From a virus, in IMG/VR virus record IMGVR_UViG_3300030101_003867, positions 1 through 50,162 of that record: DNA of 50,162 bases; one strand, 5' to 3'. The notes beneath the pieces are model-generated. The model did not search any database. It saw only the letters and a list, made by a program, of their open reading frames with translations, and had not been told where the DNA came from. This document shows, one piece after another, positions 13,197 to 20,291 of this stretch (within the stretch, counting starts at the first letter, position 1; every line of letters begins with the position of its first letter). The translations under genes were made by a program, and so were the position numbers.

Positions 13197-14183
13197 ATGA
13201 AAGCACCTATATTTACAGAAAGAATACCTTATAAACCTTTTGAATACCCTGAATATTATACAGAAGGTTGGTTGAAACAAGCTCAAGCATTTTGGTTACA
13301 TACTGAAATACCAATGAGCGGTGATGTAAAAGACTGGAATGAAAAATTAACACCAGAAGAAAAAAACTTAGTAGGTAATATACTATTAGGTTTTGCACAA
13401 ACAGAATGTGCAGTGTCAGATTATTGGACACAAAAAGTCGTATCATGGTTTCCTAAACATGAGATACAGCAAATGGCTATGATGTTCGGCTCACAAGAAA
13501 CAATACACGCTGTAGCTTATAGTTATTTAAATGAAACATTGGGACTTGAAAACTACGAAGCTTTTTTACATGAGCCAGCTACGGCTGCTCGTTTTGACAA
13601 TCTCGTTGCATATGATGGCAACGATCCCGTGGGTATCGGAAAGTCATTGGCTGTTTTTTCTGCTTTCGCAGAAGGAGTATCTTTATATAGTGCTTTTGCA
13701 GTTCTTTATTCTTTTCAGTTGCGTAACCTTCTTAAGGGTATCGGGCAACAGATGAAATGGTCTGTAAGAGATGAATCATTGCACAGTAAAATGGGATGTC
13801 AATTATTTAGACATATGTGTTCGCAGATACCAGGATTAAAGGCTGAATGTGAGCCACATATATATGAAGCAGCATTAACGATGCATAATGCCGAAATGGA
13901 TTATATCAATAAGATATTTGAAATGGGGGATATAGAAGGAATGAAAAAATATGACTTGGTACATTTTATTAAAAAGAGAGTTGGCGATAAGCTTGCAGAG
14001 CTTGGGTATACAGATAAAAAATATAAACAATGGGACTTCACGTTCTATGACAAAAAAGCAGTTGATAATATGGCTTGGTTTGATCATCTTACCGGGGGCC
14101 ATACTCATACTGATTTCTTTGCGGTTAGGCCAACTGATTATAGCAAAGCTAATGAAGGTGAAGATTTTGAAGACATATGGTAA
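13197..14183 (+). CDS. nrdB: Ribonucleotide reductase small (beta) subunit, class I
   Basis: 328 aa. Metal ligands of the di-iron ferritin-like fold are in place: Glu70 (GFAQTE), Glu101 and His104 (ETIH), Glu159, and Glu193/His196 (RDESLH). Tyr108 sits four residues after His104, the place of the radical tyrosine in classical class I enzymes. It generates the radical used by NrdA to reduce ribonucleotides to deoxyribonucleotides. Encoded two genes before the large subunit, separated only by a small membrane protein. Confidence 0.95.
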   Translation: MKAPIFTERIPYKPFEYPEYYTEGWLKQAQAFWLHTEIPMSGDVKDWNEKLTPEEKNLVGNILLGFAQTECAVSDYWTQKVVSWFPKHEIQQMAMMFGSQETIHAVAYSYLNETLGLENYEAFLHEPATAARFDNLVAYDGNDPVGIGKSLAVFSAFAEGVSLYSAFAVLYSFQLRNLLKGIGQQMKWSVRDESLHSKMGCQLFRHMCSQIPGLKAECEPHIYEAALTMHNAEMDYINKIFEMGDIEGMKKYDLVHFIKKRVGDKLAELGYTDKKYKQWDFTFYDKKAVDNMAWFDHLTGGHTHTDFFAVRPTDYSKANEGEDFEDIW

Positions 14184-14431
14184 AAAGAAGATTATTAGAG
14201 TTATTAGTAAGAACAAGAAAACTAACTCCAACGGAAAAGTTAGCTAGCAGAATAGGTTATTTTGGTGCAGGTTGTTTATTATCAGCACACTGGACATTAG
14301 AACCTAGATTATACATAGCAGGGTTTATTTGTATATTAGTTCAGGTTGCTTCAAGAAAGCAATGGAATCTAGTAGTATTAAATATAAATGGATTAGTTGC
14401 GTGGACAAAACATTTAATAAGTAATTTATAA
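14177..14431 (+). CDS. Small membrane protein between the ribonucleotide reductase genes
   Basis: 84 aa, start overlapping the nrdB end by 7 bases and the stop overlapping the nrdA start by one base. Basic N-terminus (MVKRRLLELLVRTRK), then two hydrophobic spans: about residues 26-40 (IGYFGAGCLLSAHWT) and 44-58 (LYIAGFICILVQVAS), followed by an amphipathic tail. Likely two transmembrane helices. Its position is curious but tight packing of unrelated small genes is normal here; no link to nucleotide reduction is claimed. Confidence 0.65.
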   Translation: MVKRRLLELLVRTRKLTPTEKLASRIGYFGAGCLLSAHWTLEPRLYIAGFICILVQVASRKQWNLVVLNINGLVAWTKHLISNL

Positions 14432-16152
14432 TGTGGAATAAAGATTGGAAAAAAGGTGTTGATTATCCTTCATGGGGAGACACTGATGTATATAAAAAAA
14501 CAATAGCGGGTGGTTATTTAATTAACGGTGAAACACCAAAAGATGCTTATGTAAGAGTTTGCACAACTGTAGCAAAGCGTTTAAATCGCCCAGAACTAGC
14601 TGAAACTTTTTTTGAATATATATGGAAGGGTTGGCTGTGTTTGGCATCTCCTGTGTTATCTAATACTGGCACAGATCGAGGATTGCCTATATCATGCTTT
14701 GGTATTGATGTTGCAGACAGCATACACGATATTGGTATGAAAAATTTAGAGATGATGCTACTCGCTAAGCACGGCGGTGGAGTTGGTATCGGAGTTAATA
14801 TGATTAGACCCGCCGGTGCAAAAATAACTGGAAATGGAACATCTGATGGAACTGTGCCTTTTTGTAAAATCTACGATAGCACTATACTTGCAACAAATCA
14901 AGGATCTGTCCGAAGAGGAGCTGCAAGCGTTAATATTAATATTGACCACCCCGATTTTGAAGAGTGGTTGGAAATACGAGAACCTAAAGGAGACATTAAT
15001 CGTCAATCGCTCAACCTCCACCAGTGCGCTGTGGTCGGCGATAAGTTCATGCGAAAGCTTGATGCTGGAGATAAAGAAGCAAGAAGATTATGGGGAAAGT
15101 TATTACAAAAGCGTAAAGCAACTGGAGAACCTTATATTTTATTTAAAGGAAATACAAACAAAAGTAATCCAAGAGCTTACAAAAAGCACGGATTAAAAGT
15201 GCATATGACAAATATATGTAGTGAGATTACATTACACACTGATGAATCACATTCATTTGTTTGTTGTTTATCATCGTTAAACTTAGCTAAATACGATGAA
15301 TGGAAAGGAACAAACTTAATATATGACGCCACTTGGTTTTTAGATGGCGTTTTAGAAGAATTTATACAAAAGTCAAAAGGTAAAGTTGGCTTCCACAATT
15401 CTGTTAGATCTGCTGAAAAGGGTAGAGCTTTAGGATTAGGTGTGCTTGGCTGGCATACATATTTACAGGAAAAGGGTTTACCATTTGAAGGATTATTAGC
15501 ACAATATGAAACAAGAAAAATATTTTCACAAATTAAAATCGAATCTGAAAGAGCTTCACGAGCTTTGGCTGAAATTTTTGGAGAACCTCTTTGGTGCGTC
15601 GGTACTGGTTTACGTAATACCCACCTTCGCGCTATTGCTCCTACTGTCTCTAACTCTAAGCTTAGTGGAAACGTTAGCCCAGGTATTGAGCCGTGGGCAG
15701 CAAATGTTTTCACTGAACAAAGTGCAAAAGGCACTTTCATACGTAAAAACCCAACTCTTAAAAAGATTTTAAGAAAACATAAAATAGATAATGAAATTAT
15801 ATGGAATCGAATATTAAAAGACGGAGGGTCTATACAAGGTTTAAAACAATTAGACAGTATTACACATGGGTCTCACGACATACCCGTCAAAGAAATCTTC
15901 AAAACTTTCAAAGAAATTAACCAATTAGAATTAGTAAACCAAGCTGGTATACGACAACAATATATTGATCAATCAGTTAGTTTAAACTTAGCTTTTCCTG
16001 CAATAGCAAAACCTAAATGGATTAATAAAGTCCATATGGAAGCTTGGAAGAAAGGTATTAAAACTTTATATTATATGAGAACAGAATCTGTTCTGAGAGG
16101 AGATATTGCCGAATCAGCAATGGATGAAAATTGTTTAGCGTGTGACGGATAA
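14431..16152 (+). CDS. nrdA: Ribonucleotide reductase large (alpha) subunit, class I
   Basis: 573 aa, shorter than bacterial NrdA (about 760) because the N-terminal ATP-cone is absent. Conserved blocks: LASPVLSNTGTDRGLPISCF, then G, around the first redox Cys; KHGGGVGIGVNMIRP; NICSEI with the thiyl-radical Cys; CCLSSLNLAKY with the second redox Cys; APTVSNSKLSGNVSPGIEPW; LYYMRTESV with the Tyr pair; and a C-terminal CLAC pair that re-reduces the active site. It reduces ribonucleotides to deoxyribonucleotides. Lack of an ATP cone suggests no dATP feedback inhibition. Last + strand gene, followed by a terminator. Confidence 0.95.
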   Translation: MWNKDWKKGVDYPSWGDTDVYKKTIAGGYLINGETPKDAYVRVCTTVAKRLNRPELAETFFEYIWKGWLCLASPVLSNTGTDRGLPISCFGIDVADSIHDIGMKNLEMMLLAKHGGGVGIGVNMIRPAGAKITGNGTSDGTVPFCKIYDSTILATNQGSVRRGAASVNINIDHPDFEEWLEIREPKGDINRQSLNLHQCAVVGDKFMRKLDAGDKEARRLWGKLLQKRKATGEPYILFKGNTNKSNPRAYKKHGLKVHMTNICSEITLHTDESHSFVCCLSSLNLAKYDEWKGTNLIYDATWFLDGVLEEFIQKSKGKVGFHNSVRSAEKGRALGLGVLGWHTYLQEKGLPFEGLLAQYETRKIFSQIKIESERASRALAEIFGEPLWCVGTGLRNTHLRAIAPTVSNSKLSGNVSPGIEPWAANVFTEQSAKGTFIRKNPTLKKILRKHKIDNEIIWNRILKDGGSIQGLKQLDSITHGSHDIPVKEIFKTFKEINQLELVNQAGIRQQYIDQSVSLNLAFPAIAKPKWINKVHMEAWKKGIKTLYYMRTESVLRGDIAESAMDENCLACDG

Positions 16153-16213
16153 CTAACGTTCGTTGGGTTGATCACCAACATAGGGAATGAGTGGTTAGGT
16201 GGGTGTTAGTTAT
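16149..16213 (+). other. Inverted-repeat element after nrdA
   Basis: ATAACTAAC (16149-16157) and GTTAGTTAT (16205-16213) form a perfect 9-bp inverted repeat closing a 65-base stretch. It holds an inner hairpin GTTGG (16162-16166)/CCAAC (16175-16179) and a G-rich right arm. It overlaps the nrdA stop and lies just before the terminator stem. It may be a protective 3' RNA structure or a protein-binding site; no known RNA family was recognised. Confidence 0.45.
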
Positions 16214-16220
16214 AATAATT

Positions 16221-16250
16221 AAGGGGCTTTTTTAAGGCCCCTTTTTTTAT
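16221..16250 (+). terminator. Intrinsic terminator at the convergence point
   Basis: Stem AAGGGGC (16221-16227) / GCCCCTT (16237-16243) with a 9-base loop, followed on the + strand by a T run to 16248. It ends early/middle transcription after nrdA. The A-rich left side gives a weaker T run on the - strand, so it may also slow late transcripts coming the other way. Confidence 0.88.
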
Positions 16251-16287
16251 TTACATATACATATGTTACAGAATGGGCAATTCATAT

Positions 16288-16752
16288 TTATATAGTTTTA
16301 TATTTTGTTTTGTTATTTTCATCTTTATAAGCTAATAAACATCTATTTCTATTTGCTTCTTCATTTACATAGCTTACATGAACCCAATCTGGGTTATCAG
16401 AATTTCCAAATTCCCATATCATCTGATCGAACGATAAATTATTTTTTATGTATTCAAACATTTCAGCATTAGTCATATATCCATAATTATCATCAATATC
16501 CATCGCTTGCCCTTTACAATGTTGCGAATTAGGTGACCCCCCAATTGCTTTATTTAATTCAGGTCCTCGATAAAATGAATTTATTTTTATTGGGCCGTTT
16601 GCTGCTTTCCTTAATGGTTCAAATACTTTTTCTGCTAATAACTCCATATTAGTTAAATGAGTTTTAGTAGGATTATTATTTAAACCTAATCTAAGTGCAG
16701 TTATGCTATACACACCTTCTTTATAAGTAACGTTTTCACTTATGTTTTTCAT
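16288..16752 (-). CDS. M15-type peptidase, putative endolysin
   Basis: 154 aa. Metal-binding pattern of the D-Ala-D-Ala carboxypeptidase / L-Ala-D-Glu peptidase M15 family: SQHCKGQAMD (His78, Asp85) and DWVHVS (His125), with INSFYRGPELN before. No signal peptide, so it would need a holin or similar to reach the periplasm. It cuts peptide cross-links of peptidoglycan for host lysis. Last gene of the late strand, directly after the second membrane/thioredoxin-like module, which supports that module being part of the lysis cassette. Confidence 0.88.
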   Translation of the reverse strand: MKNISENVTYKEGVYSITALRLGLNNNPTKTHLTNMELLAEKVFEPLRKAANGPIKINSFYRGPELNKAIGGSPNSQHCKGQAMDIDDNYGYMTNAEMFEYIKNNLSFDQMIWEFGNSDNPDWVHVSYVNEEANRNRCLLAYKDENNKTKYKTI

Positions 16753-16755
16753 TTA

Positions 16756-17079
16756 TTAATCTTTAAACAAAAGAAAATTAACTCTTTTTTGTATTTCTTC
16801 TAATGGAACATCTATTTTAAATGATAAATCAGCTTGCCATTGCCCTTTCGGTTTACCATCTTTTCCTATTATTACAATAGTAGGTACTGCTTTAATTTGT
16901 GATTTTAATTCTTCTTTTTGGTCTTCTAAATTTACCATTAATACTTTTGCATTACGTATTCTATCTAAATTATAATCATTTGATTGATTCCATTTTGCGT
17001 TAACATGTAATAATGTAATATCTTGTGCGCTTGCTACGAATGCAAACATTAATAATAAAATTGTAATTAAATTTTTCAT
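16756..17079 (-). CDS. Secreted cysteine-free thioredoxin-like protein, copy B
   Basis: 107 aa. Signal peptide MKNLITILLLMFAFVASAQ with cleavage before or after Gln as is common in Bacteroidota. The mature part has the thioredoxin-fold outline: strand ITLLHVNAKWN, strand KVLMVNL, a cis-proline position Pro66 in KAVPTIVIIGKDGKPKG, and a C-terminal helix. There is no cysteine anywhere, so it cannot be a redox thioredoxin; it may be a binding scaffold in the periplasm. Overlaps the membrane coiled-coil gene as ATGA. Paralogous in design to 18577-18912. Confidence 0.75.
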   Translation of the reverse strand: MKNLITILLLMFAFVASAQDITLLHVNAKWNQSNDYNLDRIRNAKVLMVNLEDQKEELKSQIKAVPTIVIIGKDGKPKGQWQADLSFKIDVPLEEIQKRVNFLLFKD

Positions 17080-17381
17080 CTTGTTATTTCGTAAATTTTA
17101 TCTGTATTTTTTTCTATTTGTTCTTTATTTTCTTGTATATCTTCTTTTAGCGTTTCAGTAGATTTTTCAATTTGTATTATTGTTGTTCTTATCAACTCAT
17201 CTTTAAGTTGAAATTCCATTTTTTTTACAAATTCTTCTGGGTTTTGTTGATTTTGCAATTCTTTAATATCACTTTGCAAAGTAAACCACATCCCCGCTAA
17301 AGCTATAGCTCCTGTAACAATTAATCCAATTGTTTTAAGGTCTAGTTGTACTTGAGTATCTTCTCCAATTTGTGTTGCCAT
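17076..17381 (-). CDS. Membrane-anchored coiled-coil protein, copy B (spanin/holin-like)
   Basis: 101 aa. N-terminus MATQIGEDTQVQLDLKTIG leads into one transmembrane helix (about residues 17-36), followed by a charged heptad-like coiled coil to the C-terminus (KSTETLKEDIQENKEQIEKN). 25 of the first 40 residues match the copy at 18912-19217. One N-terminal helix plus an exported coiled coil is the layout of inner-membrane spanins (Rz), and size also fits a holin. Neighbour of the endolysin; lysis role inferred. Confidence 0.72.
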   Translation of the reverse strand: MATQIGEDTQVQLDLKTIGLIVTGAIALAGMWFTLQSDIKELQNQQNPEEFVKKMEFQLKDELIRTTIIQIEKSTETLKEDIQENKEQIEKNTDKIYEITR

Positions 17382-17385
17382 ATTT

Positions 17386-18573
17386 TTATCTAAATGTAAA
17401 GTTTATGCCCACAGAAGAATTATAAATTTGTGAATCCCAAAATTTAGTATATTCTCCTTCAGCAAATATTCCAATTGTTTTACTAAGTTTCCAACCAAAA
17501 ATTATTCCTGCTTGGTAATCTTCCCACTGCTGTAGTTCAGCGTCTTTTTTTAATCCTCCTTTGCCCCAGTTATTTCGATTAAGATAACTTACATTTTCAT
17601 CGCCAGTTATATATTTATGATAGGGTAATAAATAGTTACCATAAGCATGAATCCAAAAGTTAGATCTATAATGGTAAAAATCAAATCCTACTATGGGTGC
17701 AACTTCACCAAAAGGATCTAATAAATCCCATTGTTCTTTATTATATAAATTCATAAGATCACCAAATATTGTATTACGGAAATCTTTATCACTCCAAGCA
17801 ACTATTTCACCATTAACATCTTTCCATATCCAATCATATCTTTCTTCACCTGTGTTTATATCTGTATATTTTGTAAAATTATCAGTATAATCATATTTAT
17901 ACCCAAGACTATACCATGGGTTTTTAGGATATTCATTGCCAAAATCATCAACTTCGGTTTCATTTAACCATATTTCTATAGGGTTATAACCATAAGGTGT
18001 TTGGTGTGTTCTATAAATTGCGCCCGCTGATAAGCTAAACTTTTTACCAATAGGTAGTCTTGCTCTAACTTCTGCAGATTGATATTTAAAACCAACATTA
18101 CCTTGCTCTCTTTGTTCTAATTTAATAATATGATATTTACCTACGTGCCTTATAAAAAATCTAGAATTAAAAAATTCTTCTCCACGATCTCTTTCTTTTT
18201 CATAATGAAATAAATATTCTAAACCCTTAACAGAAGAAGTTGGCGCTGCTAAAGATTTATTATTTTCTGTGCCATTATAAAAATTAGGTTTATTTTCATA
18301 TCCAAATCTAGCTAATTTTCTAAATCCAACACCAATCCTATAATCCATTGGATAATAATTAGTTACGTCAATTACTCTTGGTATACCATATAAATCATCA
18401 TCTGCTGGTCTTTCTACAAAATAATCTTTATATGTTTGTTCATATGCGTTTGAAGCATCACCAGCTACATAAAATGTTCCGTATTTTAAAAAGTCTTTAT
18501 ATAATTCTTTTAAAAATTGTGCATTTGAACTAAATGAAATTAATAAACAAAGTACTAATAATAGTTTTTTCAT
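17386..18573 (-). CDS. Secreted outer-membrane beta-barrel-like protein
   Basis: 395 aa. Signal peptide MKKLLLVLCLLISFSSNAQ with a Bacteroidota-style cleavage site. The mature chain is rich in Tyr, Phe, Trp and Gly with alternating polar/hydrophobic strands (FSLSAGAIYRTH; FWIHAYGNYLLPY; AGIIFGWKLSKTIGIFAEGE). It ends in SSVGINFTFR, a terminal aromatic strand typical of barrels recognised by the BAM machinery. No enzyme motif seen. It lies between two membrane/thioredoxin-like modules and is expressed late, so it may disrupt the outer membrane at lysis or block adsorption of other phages; both are inference. Confidence 0.75.
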   Translation of the reverse strand: MKKLLLVLCLLISFSSNAQFLKELYKDFLKYGTFYVAGDASNAYEQTYKDYFVERPADDDLYGIPRVIDVTNYYPMDYRIGVGFRKLARFGYENKPNFYNGTENNKSLAAPTSSVKGLEYLFHYEKERDRGEEFFNSRFFIRHVGKYHIIKLEQREQGNVGFKYQSAEVRARLPIGKKFSLSAGAIYRTHQTPYGYNPIEIWLNETEVDDFGNEYPKNPWYSLGYKYDYTDNFTKYTDINTGEERYDWIWKDVNGEIVAWSDKDFRNTIFGDLMNLYNKEQWDLLDPFGEVAPIVGFDFYHYRSNFWIHAYGNYLLPYHKYITGDENVSYLNRNNWGKGGLKKDAELQQWEDYQAGIIFGWKLSKTIGIFAEGEYTKFWDSQIYNSSVGINFTFR

Positions 18574-18576
18574 ATG

Positions 18577-18912
18577 TTAAAATTTATCGGATAGTATTTC
18601 GTCTATAGCTTTTTCTATCCTTGCTGTTGTATTTTCGGGAAGTTTTAAAGTTACACCCGATTCTATTTTTAATATTTCTTCGCCATCATGAAATAATATA
18701 ACAGTTGGTATATATATTATTTTTTCATTTGTAAAATGATCACTATGTTTACTTAAATAAAATAAATGCGTATTATGATCATTAAATTTTTTTAATGATA
18801 TTTCGTTTTCTTGTACAAATTCAGCGCTAAACTGAACAACTGATATACCATCTTTATATTGTGAATAACTTGATACTGTTAATAATAGTAATAATAATTT
18901 TAAATATTTCAT
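18577..18912 (-). CDS. Secreted cysteine-free thioredoxin-like protein, copy A
   Basis: 111 aa. Hydrophobic signal MKYLKLLLLLLTVSSYSQ, then strand GISVVQFSAEFVQEN in the place where thioredoxins have F-x-A-x-WC-x-x-C, strand HLFYLS, Pro69 in IIYIPTVILFHDGEEI (cis-Pro site), and a C-terminal helix. No cysteine remains. The same layout as 16756-17079 but only distantly similar in sequence. Start overlaps the preceding membrane gene (TAATG). Structural or binding role in the periplasm is likely; target unknown. Confidence 0.75.
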   Translation of the reverse strand: MKYLKLLLLLLTVSSYSQYKDGISVVQFSAEFVQENEISLKKFNDHNTHLFYLSKHSDHFTNEKIIYIPTVILFHDGEEILKIESGVTLKLPENTTARIEKAIDEILSDKF

Positions 18913-19217
18913 TATCGATTTTTTTGCAGATCGTATAAGCGCTCATCTAACTTTTCTAATGTTATTTTCATAGATTCTACATCGGATTTTATTGCTTCCA
19001 CATCTTTTTGCGTCAATTCAATTGTTTGACGAATCATTTTGTCTTTATACTGAAACTCAACTTCACTAACAGGCGCTTTAGGCAATTGTTTGGCTTCTTC
19101 TATATCAGCAGCCATAACAAAATACATACTCGCAAGCGATATTGCTCCGAATACAATAATTCCTATTGTTTTAAGATCTAATTTTAATTGAGTATTTTCT
19201 GAAATTTCTGTTGCCAT
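18912..19217 (-). CDS. Membrane-anchored coiled-coil protein, copy A (spanin/holin-like)
   Basis: 101 aa, MATEISENTQLKLDLKTIG, then a transmembrane helix (about 17-36, GIIVFGAISLASMYFVMAAD), then a charged coiled coil (KDVEAIKSDVESMKITLEKL). Same length and architecture as 17076-17381, with the N-terminal 40 residues 25/40 identical: a duplicated gene. Upstream leader is purely A/T (ATTATATTATAT before ATG). First gene of the envelope cassette; possible i-spanin, holin or partner of the secreted thioredoxin-like protein encoded next. Confidence 0.72.
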   Translation of the reverse strand: MATEISENTQLKLDLKTIGIIVFGAISLASMYFVMAADIEEAKQLPKAPVSEVEFQYKDKMIRQTIELTQKDVEAIKSDVESMKITLEKLDERLYDLQKNR

Positions 19218-19236
19218 ATATAATATAATTAATTAC

Positions 19237-19515
19237 CTATTTTCCTCTTCTTTTAACATTTTTTACTCTTCTTGGTTTACCTGCTGGTTGCCCTAATCTT
19301 TTTTTCTCTGCTATCTTAGCTCTTTTCTCTGCGGCTGACATTTCACCGGCCGTTTTAGGGGTTTTACTTGATATTCTTTTGCTTGGCCTGCAGTACGGCG
19401 TACCTCTTCCTTCACCTTTACGTCTTCCGCACGGCTTACCTGTTCTTACATCAATCCATTTTTCTTTAAACCAACGTTTAAGATCTAATCCTTTTTTAGT
19501 TTTTCTTACTGCCAT
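19237..19515 (-). CDS. Lys/Arg-rich small protein, DUF5872-like
   Basis: 92 aa. Contains KEKWIDVRTGKPCGRRKGEG and GTPYCRPSKR, the pattern of DUF5872 (W-x-D...PCGR...YCRPS), then a Lys/Arg/Ala-rich tail ending RRGK. Two cysteines in conserved spots could bind metal. Very basic, so probably contacts DNA or RNA. One of five consecutive small basic genes between the giant internal protein and the lysis cassette; overlaps the next upstream gene by 20 bases. Confidence 0.72.
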   Translation of the reverse strand: MAVRKTKKGLDLKRWFKEKWIDVRTGKPCGRRKGEGRGTPYCRPSKRISSKTPKTAGEMSAAEKRAKIAEKKRLGQPAGKPRRVKNVKRRGK

Positions 19516-19744
19516 TTAATAATTTTTTTACTTTATTTCTAGTACATACCATTTTTTTAGCATAACTAGGATTCTTTTTTCTATTAAAAACATATTGTTG
19601 ATTTAAACTGCCAACAATTTTACGCATATTACCTTTTCTAGATTTAATCATCCATTTAGCTAATGCTCCGCAAGATAAATTTTTAAATTTGCCTTCCGCG
19701 TCAGGGGCGTCTGAGTCTTTCCAAGTGGGTCTATTTTTTGCCAT
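19496..19744 (-). CDS. Lys/Arg-rich small protein (82 aa)
   Basis: 82 aa: MAKNRPTWKDSDAPDAEGKF, then LSCGALAKWMIKSRKGNMRK and YAKKMVCTRNKVKK. Strongly basic, with two cysteines. The composition and the 'SCGALAKWMI' helix suggest a small folded nucleic-acid-binding protein. No named family recalled. Overlaps neighbours on both sides (20 and 14 bases), so the cluster is translated as a coupled string. Confidence 0.65.
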   Translation of the reverse strand: MAKNRPTWKDSDAPDAEGKFKNLSCGALAKWMIKSRKGNMRKIVGSLNQQYVFNRKKNPSYAKKMVCTRNKVKKLLNGSKKN

Positions 19745-20012
19745 GTTTTCTTCTAACTTTATTTTTACAAGCTGTAGCTATTTTGGACTGAGCAGGTTTT
19801 TTACCATAACGAGCTCTTTGTTCCATTACAGTTAATATTTGTATTTTTCTAGCAAAAGGTTTACTAGATTTCATAACCTTAGAGCAAGTAGCAGTAGCAT
19901 CTTTTACAGTTGCATATTTTATACGCATCGTATCTTTAGGATTTTCATCCGTATATAAACGCCTGCTACTCCCTTTAGGTTTTTTTCCAGTTCCTTTTTT
20001 AGGATCAGCCAT
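19731..20012 (-). CDS. Lys/Arg-rich small protein, DUF6321-like
   Basis: 93 aa with about 28 basic residues. KKGTGKKPKGSSRRLYTDEN, then PKDTMRIKYAT and KPFARKIQILTVMEQRARYG, match a family frequent in cyanophages and other marine phages (DUF6321 as I recall it): a disordered basic head followed by a small helical domain. Probably nucleic-acid-binding and possibly packaged in the virion. Start overlaps the neighbouring small gene stop (shared base at 20012). Confidence 0.72.
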   Translation of the reverse strand: MADPKKGTGKKPKGSSRRLYTDENPKDTMRIKYATVKDATATCSKVMKSSKPFARKIQILTVMEQRARYGKKPAQSKIATACKNKVRRKHGKK

Positions 20013-20149
20013 TATTTTTTCTTCATTGGGCTATGTCCACAACCCATTTTTTTAAATTTTAAATGCGCTTCAAAAGTTTTTGCGTTTTTAACGCTTCCAT
20101 CTTTGCAATACATTTTATGCGGTTTGAATTTTTTATCCATTTTTTTCAT
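20012..20149 (-). CDS. Small Lys-rich protein (45 aa)
   Basis: ATG at 20149 down to TAA at 20012-20014: MKKMDKKFKPHKMYCKDGSV and KKMGCGHSPMKKK at the end. About one third Lys, with two Cys and three His that could form a metal site. No family recognised. Fits tightly between neighbouring basic genes, two bases from the upstream stop and one base overlapping the next start. Confidence 0.6.
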   Translation of the reverse strand: MKKMDKKFKPHKMYCKDGSVKNAKTFEAHLKFKKMGCGHSPMKKK

Positions 20150-20151
20150 AA

Positions 20152-20289
20152 CTATTTTTTCTTTTTAGATGATTTACCATAATTTGCAGCACCTACTTTT
20201 CTGCATTTTGCAATAGCTCCGCTAGCGTATGCAGAAGGAAATACTTTGTACCTTGCCTTTACTTTATAATAACATGCGTCTTTTGCCAT
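20152..20289 (-). CDS. Small conserved basic phage protein (45 aa)
   Basis: ATG at 20289 to TAG at 20152-20154. MAKDACYYKVKARYKVFPSA, then YASGAIAKCRKVGAANYG and a poly-Lys tail. The motif CY-x-KVK-x-RYKV-x-PSAYASGA-x-x-KCRK-x-GA is widely conserved in marine phages, often near structural genes, and is also found at the ends of larger proteins. Function unknown; the Cys pair and charge suggest nucleic-acid or metal binding. Two bases after the giant internal protein gene. Confidence 0.72.
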   Translation of the reverse strand: MAKDACYYKVKARYKVFPSAYASGAIAKCRKVGAANYGKSSKKKK

Positions 20290-20291
20290 AA

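Noticed and set aside
15177-15740. 187-codon frame opposite nrdA
   Set aside because: Shadow of the strongly supported nrdA frame in a higher-GC segment where stops are rare.
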